A stretch of DNA of 64,000 nt. It comes from JBDTSW01 sp963797835. GTDB lineage: Bacteria > Actinomycetota > Thermoleophilia > Solirubrobacterales > 70-9. The stretch spans positions 124,001 to 188,000 of the forward strand of contig CAWCRN010000030.1 in NCBI GenBank assembly GCA_963797835.1, given 5' to 3'. Shown piece after piece: positions 50,453 to 58,652 of the stretch (its first letter is position 1; each line of letters starts with the position of its first letter). The position numbers were made by a program, and so were the translations under genes. The notes under the pieces were generated by a model, which was not told where the DNA came from, did no database searches, and saw only the letters and a list, made by a program, of their open reading frames with translations.

Positions 50453-50965
50453 CTACTGCCGGTAGGCGAGGCGGGCCCAGGAGGGCTCGCGGGAGAGCTC
50501 GATCGGCTCCGAGTCGCGGTCCGGCTGGACGTACCCGAACGTGGACGTGTCGGGCTCGAACACGACGTCAAGCTCGCCCTCCTTCACGCGCTGGTCGAGC
50601 CAGGCGCCGCGGAAGACGAGCCGGCGGATCCAGTGGACGAGGCTGCGGTTGGCCGGGCCGACCAGCTCGGTCCAGTTGTCCACGATGTGCTCGCCGAGGG
50701 CCGAGGCCGGCTCCAGGATCTCCCCGTTTACGGCAAGGTCGAGCAGGTCCTGCAGTTCTTCGCGGGAGAGCCCCTGGTCGACGAAGTCGAGCTTCACGGC
50801 GGCCTGCTCGACCCGCTGGGAGAAGTCCTGCTCGTTGAAGGAGAAGCGCAGCTCGCCGTACTCAAGGACGTAGTCGGAGCCCGACTCGTAGTTGCCTCTG
50901 CGCGTTGCCTTCTCCACAGCTTCCTTCTCCGACCCCGACCGACGGTTCGCCGCGGGGAACGTCAT
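50453..50965 (-). CDS. Conserved hypothetical protein
   Basis: A 170-residue soluble acidic protein with no frameshift. A predicted helix-rich centre (FSQRVEQAAVKLDFVDQGLS, REELQDLLDLAVNGEILEPA, IVDNWTELVGPANRSLVHWI) is followed by a short beta end. I recognise no family and no active-site motif. The start is set at ATG 50965. Convergent with the rho-like gene, 12 nt apart. Confidence 0.5.
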   Translation of the reverse strand: MTFPAANRRSGSEKEAVEKATRRGNYESGSDYVLEYGELRFSFNEQDFSQRVEQAAVKLDFVDQGLSREELQDLLDLAVNGEILEPASALGEHIVDNWTELVGPANRSLVHWIRRLVFRGAWLDQRVKEGELDVVFEPDTSTFGYVQPDRDSEPIELSREPSWARLAYRQ

Positions 50966-51088
50966 CTTTGCGCAGGCGCCGTCGAGGCGCCAGCCGGGGT
51001 TCCTGCCTGAACGGCGGTTTGCATCGGAGCGCCCGCCGCGCGCCGGCAGGTGGGGGGCGCCAGGGAACGCGCCGGGCTTGACGGGGAC

Positions 51089-51418
51089 GTGAACTCGAGC
51101 GCGAACCCAGCCCGCCGCTTCCGGCGCCTGCCGGTCGCGGTGCTCCGGCAGGGACGGGCGGTGCCGGTCGCCTCGACGCGCCTCACTCGCCTCTTGGGAC
51201 TGGCCTTGCTCGACCGCGGCCGCGCTCCGGGCCTCCTGATCCCCGGCTGCCGCGCGGTGCACACCGTCGGGATGCGCTTCCCGCTCGACCTCCACTTCCT
51301 CGACGAGTATGGGGCGACGGTCTCGGTTCGCCGCCGGGTCCCCCCGGGGCGGTTCGCACGCGAGCCGCGGGCGCGATCGGTGCTGGAGCTGCCCAGCGGC
51401 GCGGCCGGAGCGCCGTGA
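51089..51418 (+). CDS. DUF192 family protein
   Basis: A 109-residue DUF192 protein: VASTRLTRLLGLALLDRGRA, GLLIPGCRAVHTVGMRFPLD and LHFLDEYGATVSVRRRVPPG match the core (...H-T-x-x-M-x-x-P-x-D...-F-x-D). The signal segment seen in many relatives is absent. Function unknown; in Actinobacteria these often lie near Tad pilus genes, as here. GTG 51089 is a guess. The stop overlaps the response regulator start (GTGA). Confidence 0.75.
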   Translation: MNSSANPARRFRRLPVAVLRQGRAVPVASTRLTRLLGLALLDRGRAPGLLIPGCRAVHTVGMRFPLDLHFLDEYGATVSVRRRVPPGRFAREPRARSVLELPSGAAGAP

Positions 51419-52131
51419 GCGCGCCGCAGCACACCGCGATCGGAACGGTCGTCGTCTGCGAGGACGACCCCCCGACCCTCGAGCTGCTGTGCGACCACCT
51501 CACGGCCGATCGCTACCTGGCGCTGCCGGCGCCCTCGGCGTCGGACGCGCTTCGCCTCTGCTGGTTTCGCTCGCCAGACCTGTTGCTGCTCGACCTGCGC
51601 CTCCCCGACGCCTTCGGCCTCGACGTGCTGCGCGAGATCCGGGAGGCCGACGGCGCCACGGGCCGCTACGACCCGGGCCTGCCGGTCATCGCCCTCACCG
51701 GCTGCGCCAGCGAAGCCGACCGGGTCCGAGGCTTCGACGCGGGAGTGGACGATTTCCTGGGCAAGCCGTTCTCCTACGTTGAGCTGGCCGCGCGCATCCG
51801 GGCCGTCCTGCGGCGGCGCGAGGGGCCGAGGCGGGGCCCGGTGCGCGTCGGTGAGATCACCGTCGACCCCTCGCGCCGGGAGGTGACCGTCGGCGGCCGG
51901 CCGGTCCGCCTTGCCAACAAGGAGTTCGAGCTGCTCCGTACGCTCGCCACCGAGCCGCGGCGGGTCTTCACCAAGGAGGAGCTGCTGCGGGATGTGTGGG
52001 GATATCGATCGCTGGGGCGCACGCGAACGCTCGATTCGCACGCGAGCCGCCTGCGCCGCAAGCTCGACCCGGAGCGAGGCCGGTTCGTCCAGAACGTCTG
52101 GGGCGTCGGGTACCGCCTCGTGGGGAGCTGA
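51415..52131 (+). CDS. Response regulator, OmpR/PhoB type
   Basis: A 238-residue regulator with receiver (residues 10-130: VVVCEDDPPTLELLCDHL, LLLLDLRLPDAFGLDVLREI with the phospho-accepting Asp, DDFLGKPFSYVELAARIRAV with the Lys) and a winged-helix output domain (VTVGGRPVRLANKEFELLRT, TKEELLRDVWGYRSLG, LRRKLDPERGRFVQNVWGVG). The conserved switch Thr is seen in VIALTGCAS. It pairs with the kinase-like gene that follows by 3 nt and sits before Tad pilus genes, so it may control them. Confidence 0.9.
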   Translation: MSAPQHTAIGTVVVCEDDPPTLELLCDHLTADRYLALPAPSASDALRLCWFRSPDLLLLDLRLPDAFGLDVLREIREADGATGRYDPGLPVIALTGCASEADRVRGFDAGVDDFLGKPFSYVELAARIRAVLRRREGPRRGPVRVGEITVDPSRREVTVGGRPVRLANKEFELLRTLATEPRRVFTKEELLRDVWGYRSLGRTRTLDSHASRLRRKLDPERGRFVQNVWGVGYRLVGS

Positions 52132-52134
52132 TCC

Positions 52135-52842
52135 GTGGCCGCCGAGGTGCTCAGCTCCACCTGGCCGCTGCTCGTCACGATGGCAGTTGCCGGCGGCGCC
52201 AGGATCAAGAGCTCGCGGCAGCGCCGGACGCTGAATCGTGCGCTGCACGAGCTGCGCCGGCCACTGCAGGCGCTCGCGCTCGCGCCCGGCTCGTCCACAG
52301 ACGCCTCGCAAGAGGCCGGCCCCGGACCGCTGGAGCTGGCCCTGGTGGCCCTCGAAGACCTGGACGTTGCGATCAACGGGACACGCCCGGCCCTGAGCCG
52401 CCGCCCCGTCGCCGCGTGGCCCCTCGTGAGGGGCGCCCTCGACCGCTGGCGTGGCGTCGCGGCGATGCGCGAGCGCTCCCTCGCGCTCGAGTGGGAGGCG
52501 GGGCAGGCGGTCGTGATGGCCGACCCGGCCCGGCTCGCCCAGGCGCTCGACAACCTGCTCGCCAACGCGATCGAGCATGGCGCGCTGCGGGTGGTGGTCC
52601 GTTGCTCTCGGGTCTATGGCACGCTGCGGATCTCGGTTACCAGCGCGGCCGGCCCGGCCGCCCGCCCGAACGGGGACCCGCGCCGAGGTCACGGCCTCGC
52701 CGTGGTCAGGAGCGTCGCGGCGGCCCACCTTGGCCGGTTCAGCCTGCACAGGTCGGAGCGGGAGGTGACGGCGATGCTCGAGCTGCCGCTCGCGCCGGGT
52801 CCGCCGCCCGCCGCTCCGATCGAGTGGGCTCAGGCGGCGTGA
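52135..52842 (+). CDS. Sensor histidine kinase-like protein, small, with degenerate G1 box
   Basis: A 235-residue protein with one N-terminal span, a dimerisation helix with HELRRPLQALAL (H-box), and an HATPase domain: DPARLAQALDNLLANAIEHG (N-box) and a Gly-rich RRGHGLAVVRSVAAAHLG (G2). The first Gly box, DxGxG, is not clear (the expected region reads SAAGPAARPNG). No sensor domain exists. It could signal on pilus assembly through the neighbouring regulator or be a degenerate kinase. GTG 52135 start; the stop overlaps the CpaB-like gene. Confidence 0.75.
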   Translation: MAAEVLSSTWPLLVTMAVAGGARIKSSRQRRTLNRALHELRRPLQALALAPGSSTDASQEAGPGPLELALVALEDLDVAINGTRPALSRRPVAAWPLVRGALDRWRGVAAMRERSLALEWEAGQAVVMADPARLAQALDNLLANAIEHGALRVVVRCSRVYGTLRISVTSAAGPAARPNGDPRRGHGLAVVRSVAAAHLGRFSLHRSEREVTAMLELPLAPGPPPAAPIEWAQAA

Positions 52843-53512
52843 GCCGGCGGACGAGGGCGATCGCCTTCGCCGCGCTGGCGCTGGTCAGCTCCGCGCTCGC
52901 GGCCTCGCTGGCGGGGGAGTACAGGGGCGGGGTGGAGGCCCAGCTCGGCGAGCTTCGGCCCGTGGTGGTGGCCCGCTCCGAGGTTGAGGCGGGGCGCCCG
53001 CTGCGGCCGGGCGACGCCAGAGAGCTACTGGTGGTTCGCCGGGTCCCCGCCCGCTTCGCTCCCGTCGACGCGCTCTCCGACCCGGTCGAGGCTGTCGGCC
53101 GCGCTCCTCGGGCGCCGATCCCGGCGGGCTCCTACCTCACCGGCGCTCTGCTTCGCGTCCCGGGGGAGCCCGGCCACGGTCCCCGGTCGGCACCGGCCGC
53201 GAGGCGGTGGAGATAGCGGTCGCCGGCGCGGGCGCCCTGGCGGCGGGAGGCGACCCGCTCGGCCGCGACTACGACGTGGTTGCGACCAGCGAGCCCGGAC
53301 CGGGCGGAGGAAACGGGCGCACGAGTCTCGTCGCCCAGGACGTGACGCTCCTGGCGCTCCAGGAGTCTGGAGGAGCACCTGGCCCCGATGGGCTCGGCGG
53401 CGCCCCGGCCGCCTGGACGGCGACGCTGGCCGCCGGCCGCGACGATGCGCTGCGCCTGATCCAGGCCCATAACTTCGCCCGCGAGGTGCGGCTGATCACC
53501 GCATCCCGATGA
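52839..53512 (+). CDS. Flp pilus assembly CpaB/RcpC-like protein (frameshifted)
   Basis: About 222 residues. One N-terminal span (IAFAALALVSSALAASL), an SAF domain (VVVARSEVEAGRPLRPGDAR, FAPVDALSDPVEAVGRAPRA, PIPAGSYLTGALL) and, after a single-base shift near 53180, a CpaB C-terminal domain (EIAVAGAGALAAGGDPLGRD, SLVAQDVTLLALQ, ALRLIQAHNFAREVRLI). CpaB/RcpC guides the Tad secretin outside the inner membrane. It is followed, after a gene on the other strand, by tadA-B-C. Confidence 0.75.
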
Positions 53513-53524
53513 GCGGTGCGCACG

Positions 53525-54025
53525 CTAGTCCGCGAGCGCCCGCTCGAACGCCTCGCCTGCGTCGGCACCGTGGACGGCGAAGACGATCAGCTCGAGCGGC
53601 GTGGGCTCGGCGAGGTGCCGACGCACCTCCTCGACCTCGATGCGGGCGGCCTCGTCGAGCGGGAAGCCTCCGACCCCGGTCCCGAACGCGACCAGGGCCA
53701 GGGAGCGCGCGCCCAGCTCGGCCGCGGCGCGGAGCGTCGAGGCCGTGGCCTCACGGATCACGTCGGCCGAGGTGGGGCCGCCGAGGTGCATCGTTGCCGC
53801 GTGGATCACCCACCGGGAGGGCAGGTCACCGGCGGAGGTAGCCACGGCGGCGCCGAGGTCGATTGGGCCGAGGTCGTCCGACTCGGACTGGATCGCCGGC
53901 CCGCCCGCCCGCGAGATGGCGCCTGCGACCCCGCCGCCGTGCCGGAGATCCGTGTTCGCGGCGTTCGCGATCGCGTCGACGTCGAGCTTGGTGATGTCGG
54001 CCTCGCGCACCTCGACCTCTGCCAT
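53525..54025 (-). CDS. Macro domain protein (ADP-ribose-binding/hydrolase)
   Basis: An intact 166-residue macro domain: VEVREADITKLDVDAIANAA, NTDLRHGGGVAGAISRAGGP (GGGVAG phosphate loop), RWVIHAATMHLGG, ALVAFGTGVGGFPLDEAARI. The Asn-rich ANAANTDL matches MacroD-type de-ADP-ribosylases. It interrupts the Tad cluster on the opposite strand. ATG 54025 is set by a TAGCCT element ending 8 nt upstream. Confidence 0.88.
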   Translation of the reverse strand: MAEVEVREADITKLDVDAIANAANTDLRHGGGVAGAISRAGGPAIQSESDDLGPIDLGAAVATSAGDLPSRWVIHAATMHLGGPTSADVIREATASTLRAAAELGARSLALVAFGTGVGGFPLDEAARIEVEEVRRHLAEPTPLELIVFAVHGADAGEAFERALAD

Positions 54026-54033
54026 TGCGGGCA

Positions 54034-54039
54034 AGGCTA
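54034..54039 (-). promoter_or_regulatory. Putative -10 element (TAGCCT), leaderless
   Basis: TAGCCT on the minus strand ends 8 nt before ATG 54025. Confidence 0.45.
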
Positions 54040-54069
54040 CGCGCACGCCTCGGGGGGCGAACCCAGGAC

Positions 54070-55248
54070 ATGCCCGGCCTCCACCTCTCGGTGACCCACA
54101 TCGATCACCACGCCGAGGGCCTGGCCCGCCGCCTGCGCACGCGCCTGGCCGAGCGCCGACGCGCCCAAGCCGTGGCCGGGCGGGCGACGGGTGGCGCGTT
54201 GGCCGAGGCCGTGGCCGGGCTCGTCGCAGCCGACGCCGCGGTGCTCTCGGCGGAGATGCGGGCCCAGCTCGTGGAGCTGGTGCTGCGGGACACCGTAGGC
54301 CTCGGGCCGCTCGAGGTGCTGCTGTCCGATCCTGAGGTCGAGGACGTGATGGTGAACGGTCCCGGTGAGGTTTACGTGGAGCGCCGGGGGAGGGTGGAGC
54401 GCACCGACGTCGCCTTCGGTGACGAGCAGGAGCTCCGGGACGCGATCGAGCGCATCCTCGCGCCGCTTGGACGGCGCGTGGACGAGCTGAGCCCCATGGC
54501 TGACGCGCGCCTCGGCGACGGCTCGCGGGTGCACGTGGTGATCCCGCCGCTGGCGGTGGACTCGCCCGTGCTCTCGATACGGCGCTTCGCCGGAGAGCGC
54601 CCGAACGCCGCCCGCTTGGTCGAGCTCGGCACGCTCACGGCCGAGCTGCGCGACCTGCTCTCGGACGCCGTCGCGGACCGGCGCAGCCTGCTGATCTGCG
54701 GAGGCACCGGCTCGGGCAAGACGACGCTCCTGAACGCGCTTTCGGCGTACATCGACCCGGCCGAGCGCGTGATCACGATCGAGGATGCCGCCGAGCTGCG
54801 CCTGCGCCAGCCCCACGTGGTCAGGCTCGAGAGCCGCCCGGCCTCGGTCGAGGGTCGCGGCGAGGTGACGATTCGCGAGCTGCTGCGAAACGCGCTGCGC
54901 ATGCGCCCCGACCGGATCGTGATCGGGGAGGTGAGGGGTGCCGAGGCGCTCGACCTGCTGGTGGCCCTCAACACCGGCCACGACGGGGCGCTGTCCACGG
55001 TTCACGCCAACTCGCCCGAGGACGCCCTGCGCCGCCTCGAGACGCTGGCGCTCATGGCGGGCGTCGGACTCCCGCACGAGGCGGTGCGTGAACAGGTGGC
55101 CCGCGGCATCGATCTGGTCGTGCACATGGCCCGCGGGCCGGGCGGTGCCCGGCTCGCGGTGGCGCTCGCGGAGGTCGCGGAGGTCGTGGGCGCCGTCGGC
55201 GTCAGGGAGGTCTGGCGCCGCGACGCCGAATCCAACGGTGACGGATGA
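54070..55248 (+). CDS. tadA: Tad pilus assembly ATPase TadA/CpaF
   Basis: A 392-residue type II/IV secretion ATPase. GLGPLEVLLSDPEVEDVMVN and GPGEVYVERRGRVERTDVAF are the CpaF N-terminal signature, Walker A GGTGSGKTTLLNALSAY, the Asp box ITIEDAAELRL, Walker B RPDRIVIGEVRGAEALDLLV and the His box NTGHDGALSTVHANSPEDAL. It powers assembly of Flp-type pili on the cytoplasmic side. ATG 54070 is taken as start; an upstream GTG is possible. tadB follows by 15 nt. Confidence 0.93.
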   Translation: MPGLHLSVTHIDHHAEGLARRLRTRLAERRRAQAVAGRATGGALAEAVAGLVAADAAVLSAEMRAQLVELVLRDTVGLGPLEVLLSDPEVEDVMVNGPGEVYVERRGRVERTDVAFGDEQELRDAIERILAPLGRRVDELSPMADARLGDGSRVHVVIPPLAVDSPVLSIRRFAGERPNAARLVELGTLTAELRDLLSDAVADRRSLLICGGTGSGKTTLLNALSAYIDPAERVITIEDAAELRLRQPHVVRLESRPASVEGRGEVTIRELLRNALRMRPDRIVIGEVRGAEALDLLVALNTGHDGALSTVHANSPEDALRRLETLALMAGVGLPHEAVREQVARGIDLVVHMARGPGGARLAVALAEVAEVVGAVGVREVWRRDAESNGDG

Positions 55249-55263
55249 GCTGCGTCGAGCGCG

Positions 55264-56100
55264 GTGATCCTGCTCGCCGCCGCCGCTGGCGGGCTTCTCG
55301 CCGTGGCGGGGCGTGAGGCCGTGATGGCAACCCCGGCGCTCGCGGGCTGGGTGAGACGGGCGCTGGAGCCCCTGGGTCGAGCCGGAAGGGAGGGGTACGC
55401 GCCGACCGCGCTCGAGCGCCGGCGGCTCGCGATGGTCGGCGCCGCGGCGCTCCTCGTCCTGGGGGTCCTCGTACTGGGCTCCGCAGGAGCAGCGTTACTG
55501 GCGCTCGCCGGCCCGGCCGCCGCTGCGGTCATGGTGCGCCGGCGCCGCGAGCGCTACCTACGAGACGTCGACGGCGCCCTGGGTGGCCTCGCGCTCTCGA
55601 TCGCCGATGCGCTCGCCGCAGGCCGCTCGCTGCGCGCCGCGCTTGTAGAGGCTGAGGCCGGGTCGGAGGGAGCGGTCGCCGCCGAGCTGGCCCGCGTGCG
55701 GGCCGACCTCGACCTGGGCCTGCCGACGGGCGCCGCCCTCGCCGGGCTTCGCTCGCGTGTCGACTCGGCGCGGATCGAATCGTTCTGCGCCGCCCTGCTC
55801 TCCCAGCGGGTCGCGGGCGGGGACCTGGCCGGTCTGTTGCGGCGGTTCGCCGAGGCATGCGCCCAGCGCGACAGGGCGATGGCCGATGCCCGCTCGGCGA
55901 CCGCCCAGGCCCGCTTCACCGGGATGCTGGTGGCGGCGATGCCGGCCGGGGCCGCCGTCTTTGCAGAGCTGCTCGAGCCGGGCTTCGTTGCGGCCATGCT
56001 CGCGCAGCCCGCTCCCGCCGTGCTTCTCGCGCTCGCCGTCGGCCTGCAGGCCGGTGGCTTCGTGGCCATTTCGCGCCTCAGCCGCGTCGAGGCTCCGTGA
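55264..56100 (+). CDS. tadB: Tad pilus inner-membrane platform protein TadB
   Basis: A 278-residue type II secretion F-domain protein. Two N-terminal spans, a cytoplasmic F domain (about residues 90-225: VDGALGGLALSIADALAAGR, LRAALVEAE, ADLDLGLPTGAALAGLRSRV, SFCAALLSQRVAGGDLAGLL, RRFAEACAQRDRAM), and C-terminal spans (MLVAAMPAGAAVFAELLEP). GTG 55264. Its stop overlaps the tadC start by 4 nt (GTGA). Confidence 0.85.
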   Translation: MILLAAAAGGLLAVAGREAVMATPALAGWVRRALEPLGRAGREGYAPTALERRRLAMVGAAALLVLGVLVLGSAGAALLALAGPAAAAVMVRRRRERYLRDVDGALGGLALSIADALAAGRSLRAALVEAEAGSEGAVAAELARVRADLDLGLPTGAALAGLRSRVDSARIESFCAALLSQRVAGGDLAGLLRRFAEACAQRDRAMADARSATAQARFTGMLVAAMPAGAAVFAELLEPGFVAAMLAQPAPAVLLALAVGLQAGGFVAISRLSRVEAP

Positions 56101-56933
56101 GCGCGGCGGCCGTGGCCTGTGCGGTCCTGTTTGCCTTCGCCGCCGCGTGGGAGCTGCTCGCCGAGCGTGGGGAGGAGCTGACACGCTCCGTGCGGCGGGT
56201 GGCATCCCGGCTCAGCTCGCGCAGGGTTCAGTCCGTGGCCCAGGCGGCGTTGGCGTTGGGTCTGGCGAAGCGGCTCGAGCAGGCCGGCATGGCGGGGCGC
56301 TTCGGCCCGGGTGCCGTGCTGGGCGCAAAGGGCGCCGGAACGCTGGCGGGCCTCGTGTGCGCCGCGGCGGCGTCGCCGGCCCTGCCGGGCCGCCTCGCGG
56401 TGGTCGTGACGCCGCTGCTCGCGGTCGCAGGGTTCCTGGCGCCGGACGCGCTGCTCGAGCGGGCGGCCCGCCTCCGCCGCGCCCGCCTGGTGGCGGCGCT
56501 GCCCGATGCCCTCGACATCCTGGCCGTGGGGGCCGCCGCTGGGCGGTCACCTGCGGCCGTTATGCGTGAGCTGGCGGCGCAGGGCGGCGGCCCACTCGCG
56601 GCCGAGCTGGCGGTTGCGGTCGCCGACCTCGACTGCGGCGCGGGTCAGCAAGCCGCGGTCGCCTCGCTCCGCGAGCGGGTCGGTGGGACGGAGCTGGCCG
56701 CGCTGACCGCCGCGCTCGAGCGCTCGCGCCGCTACGGGTCGCCACTCGCCGAGCAGCTGCAGGCGCAGGCCGGGGCGCTGCGATCGCAGGCGCGCCGCCG
56801 CACCGAGGAGGCGGCAGCGCGGGCCGCCCCGAAGATCCAGCTCGTCGTCGCGCTGGTGCTCGTCCCCTCGGTCCTGTTGATGATCCTCGCCGCGATCCTC
56901 GCGCACTCCGAGGAGCTGCTCGGATCGCTGTGA
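56097..56933 (+). CDS. tadC: Tad pilus inner-membrane platform protein TadC
   Basis: A 278-residue second F-domain protein, partner of TadB. F-domain helices ALPDALDILAVGAAAGRSPA, AVMRELAAQGGGPLAAELAV and GTELAALTAALERSRRYGSP, then AQAGALRSQARRRTEEAAAR and a terminal span (QLVVALVLVPSVLLMILAAI). No pilin (Flp), prepilin peptidase, secretin or TadE/F gene follows within the window, so the cluster is either split or a minimal secretion version. Confidence 0.85.
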   Translation: MSAAAVACAVLFAFAAAWELLAERGEELTRSVRRVASRLSSRRVQSVAQAALALGLAKRLEQAGMAGRFGPGAVLGAKGAGTLAGLVCAAAASPALPGRLAVVVTPLLAVAGFLAPDALLERAARLRRARLVAALPDALDILAVGAAAGRSPAAVMRELAAQGGGPLAAELAVAVADLDCGAGQQAAVASLRERVGGTELAALTAALERSRRYGSPLAEQLQAQAGALRSQARRRTEEAAARAAPKIQLVVALVLVPSVLLMILAAILAHSEELLGSL

Positions 56934-56942
56934 GGACACGCG

Positions 56943-57884
56943 CTAGTCGAGCGCTTCCTCGCGAAGCCGCTTGGCAACGGCCGAAGCGCCCTCGCAGAAC
57001 TCATCCAGCTCGCCCGCGGACTTCTTGTGGCCTTTGACGTTGCAGACCAGCATCCCGGCGACGCACTCGAAGGCGAACGCCTCCGGCGAATGCTCCTGTA
57101 GCCAGACGAGGAACTGGGGCGAGAGCACCTGCCGCGCCCGGTTCACGTCATCGGTCGCGCCGCAGAAGACCTCGTAGCGCTTGTCGACCACCTCGGACTC
57201 GTGCTCGACGCGCTGGCGTTTGCGGAAGATGTCCTCGGCGCCGTCGAGGAAGCGGAAGCCGACCCGCCGCTGCGCGTAGAGTTCCTGCATGAACGGGGCG
57301 AACTCCGAGACCTGGGCCATCATCACCGTGAAGTGCATGTAGGTCGTGTGGCGGTTGCCGTTCGAGTCGGTACTGGTCTCCTCGTAGGTGTAGAGCGCAA
57401 GGGTGCCGTCCTCGCCGCCGGGGAGCGCGCCGCTCAGCGCGCGTTCGGTGTAGCGGCGGTCGCCGCGCTGGAGCAGCGGCGTCGCGGGTGGGATGCTGCC
57501 GCGGCCCTCCGTGAGCTGGAGCGAGTGCCCGCTCGCGTACGCCTTGAAGAAGTCGGCCTCGGCACGCGAGGAGGCCATGACCCAGGCGATGATCAGGAGT
57601 AGGAGCACCGCGCCCCCGGTGGCGGCAGCACCGATCGCGGGGCCCGCCGCGATCAGGCCCGCGACGCCCGCGCCGACGATGAAGAGGATCGTGACGATGA
57701 CCGCCGCGGTGCTCCCGAACAGGGCCCGGAAATGGTGGCCCCGCATGTCGTCGGCGTCGAGCGGGACCTTGCCGCCGGCGCTGTGGTCGGTGGGCGGCGC
57801 CCCCGGCGGCGCCGTCGAGAACTGAGCGTCCGCCGCCTGGGCGGCGTCGAGCCCGGGCGGGGCGGCCGGCGGCTGCTCGGTCAT
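56943..57884 (-). CDS. DUF3137-like membrane protein
   Basis: A 313-residue protein. A Pro/Ala-rich start, two adjacent spans (about residues 60-82 and 85-105), then a soluble domain: FFKAYASGHSLQLTEGRGSI, YTYEETSTDSNGNRHTTYMH, FRFLDGAEDIFRKRQRVEHE, FCGATDDVNRARQVLSPQFL. The layout fits DUF3137 (two helices plus a cytoplasmic beta domain) but is not certain. TAGGCT ends 7 nt before the ATG. Confidence 0.6.
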   Translation of the reverse strand: MTEQPPAAPPGLDAAQAADAQFSTAPPGAPPTDHSAGGKVPLDADDMRGHHFRALFGSTAAVIVTILFIVGAGVAGLIAAGPAIGAAATGGAVLLLLIIAWVMASSRAEADFFKAYASGHSLQLTEGRGSIPPATPLLQRGDRRYTERALSGALPGGEDGTLALYTYEETSTDSNGNRHTTYMHFTVMMAQVSEFAPFMQELYAQRRVGFRFLDGAEDIFRKRQRVEHESEVVDKRYEVFCGATDDVNRARQVLSPQFLVWLQEHSPEAFAFECVAGMLVCNVKGHKKSAGELDEFCEGASAVAKRLREEALD

Positions 57885-57891
57885 GGGCCGC

Positions 57892-57897
57892 AGCCTA
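57892..57897 (-). promoter_or_regulatory. Putative -10 element (TAGGCT), leaderless
   Basis: TAGGCT on the minus strand ends 7 nt before ATG 57884. Confidence 0.45.
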
Positions 57898-58077
57898 GAT
57901 CAAGGAACCCGGGCAGGTCGGTGCAAGCGCCCTTGCAGATCGAGCGCTCCCGAGAGTCGCGGCGGGCTCGCGCCGGAGCCGGGCCAAAGCCCATGGACAA
58001 GGGGAAAACCGCTTACCGGGGACGGTGTGTAGCGGTTCCGTCCGACGGCTGTTGTGTAGTGCGCGCGCTGCCGTGTG

Positions 58078-58110
58078 TTGAAAAGTGGGGCGCAGTGGGG
58101 TAGCGTGGCG
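58078..58110 (+). promoter_or_regulatory. dcw cluster promoter with MraZ-type operator repeats
   Basis: TTGAAA (58078-58083) and TAGCGT (58101-58106) are 17 nt apart. GTGGGG at 58085-58090, GTGGGG at 58095-58100 and GTGGCG at 58105-58110 repeat with a 10-nt period, filling the spacer and overlapping the -10. MraZ is known to bind such TGGG repeats upstream of its own gene and repress it. In the rest of 57898-58184 I see no gene, only an inverted repeat around GAGGCTCCTCC in the leader. Confidence 0.65.
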
Positions 58111-58184
58111 TCTCAAGTTGACCCAGGACCGGGGTGGTGAGGCTCCTCCCACCTCGTCACCCCGGTCCAAGTCTTCTCCACACG

Positions 58185-58631
58185 ATGGCCTTCCGCGGAC
58201 AACACGAACACTCCCTCGACGCCAAGGACCGGCTGACGATTCCCGCACGCTTCCGCGCCGCCCTCGACGACGGCGTGGTCCTGTTCGAGGAGCTCGACGA
58301 CTGCGTCTCGATCTACCCGGTCGCCGAGTACGCGGAGCTCACCCGCAACTACCTTGGCACGCTGAACCCCCTCACGAAGAGGGGCCGGATGATGCGCCGG
58401 CGCTTCCACGCCCGCTCGCACGACGAGAAGCTGGACTCCGCCGGCCGGGTACGGGTCCCGGGCCACCTGATCGAGCACGCGAACCTGAAGGGCGCCTGCA
58501 TGATCGTCGGCGTCGACGACCACCTCGAGGTCTGGAACCCCGTGGCCTGGAGCGAGCACGACGCCGAGATCGACGCCCAGGCCGACGAGTTGGCGGAATC
58601 GCTCGGTGGCGCCGGCGGCGCGGACGAGTAG
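58185..58631 (+). CDS. mraZ: Transcriptional regulator MraZ
   Basis: A 148-residue MraZ with two SpoVT/AbrB-like halves. FRGQHEHSLDAKDRLTIPAR (first DxKxR motif) and ARSHDEKLDSAGRVRVPGHL (second DxAGR motif) carry the DNA-binding signatures. It forms a ring-shaped multimer that binds repeats upstream of the division and cell-wall cluster. ATG 58185 is the first Met of the family start; no clear ribosome-binding site precedes it. rsmH follows. Confidence 0.93.
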   Translation: MAFRGQHEHSLDAKDRLTIPARFRAALDDGVVLFEELDDCVSIYPVAEYAELTRNYLGTLNPLTKRGRMMRRRFHARSHDEKLDSAGRVRVPGHLIEHANLKGACMIVGVDDHLEVWNPVAWSEHDAEIDAQADELAESLGGAGGADE

Positions 58632-58652
58632 CAGGATGGGGCTGAAGATCGA

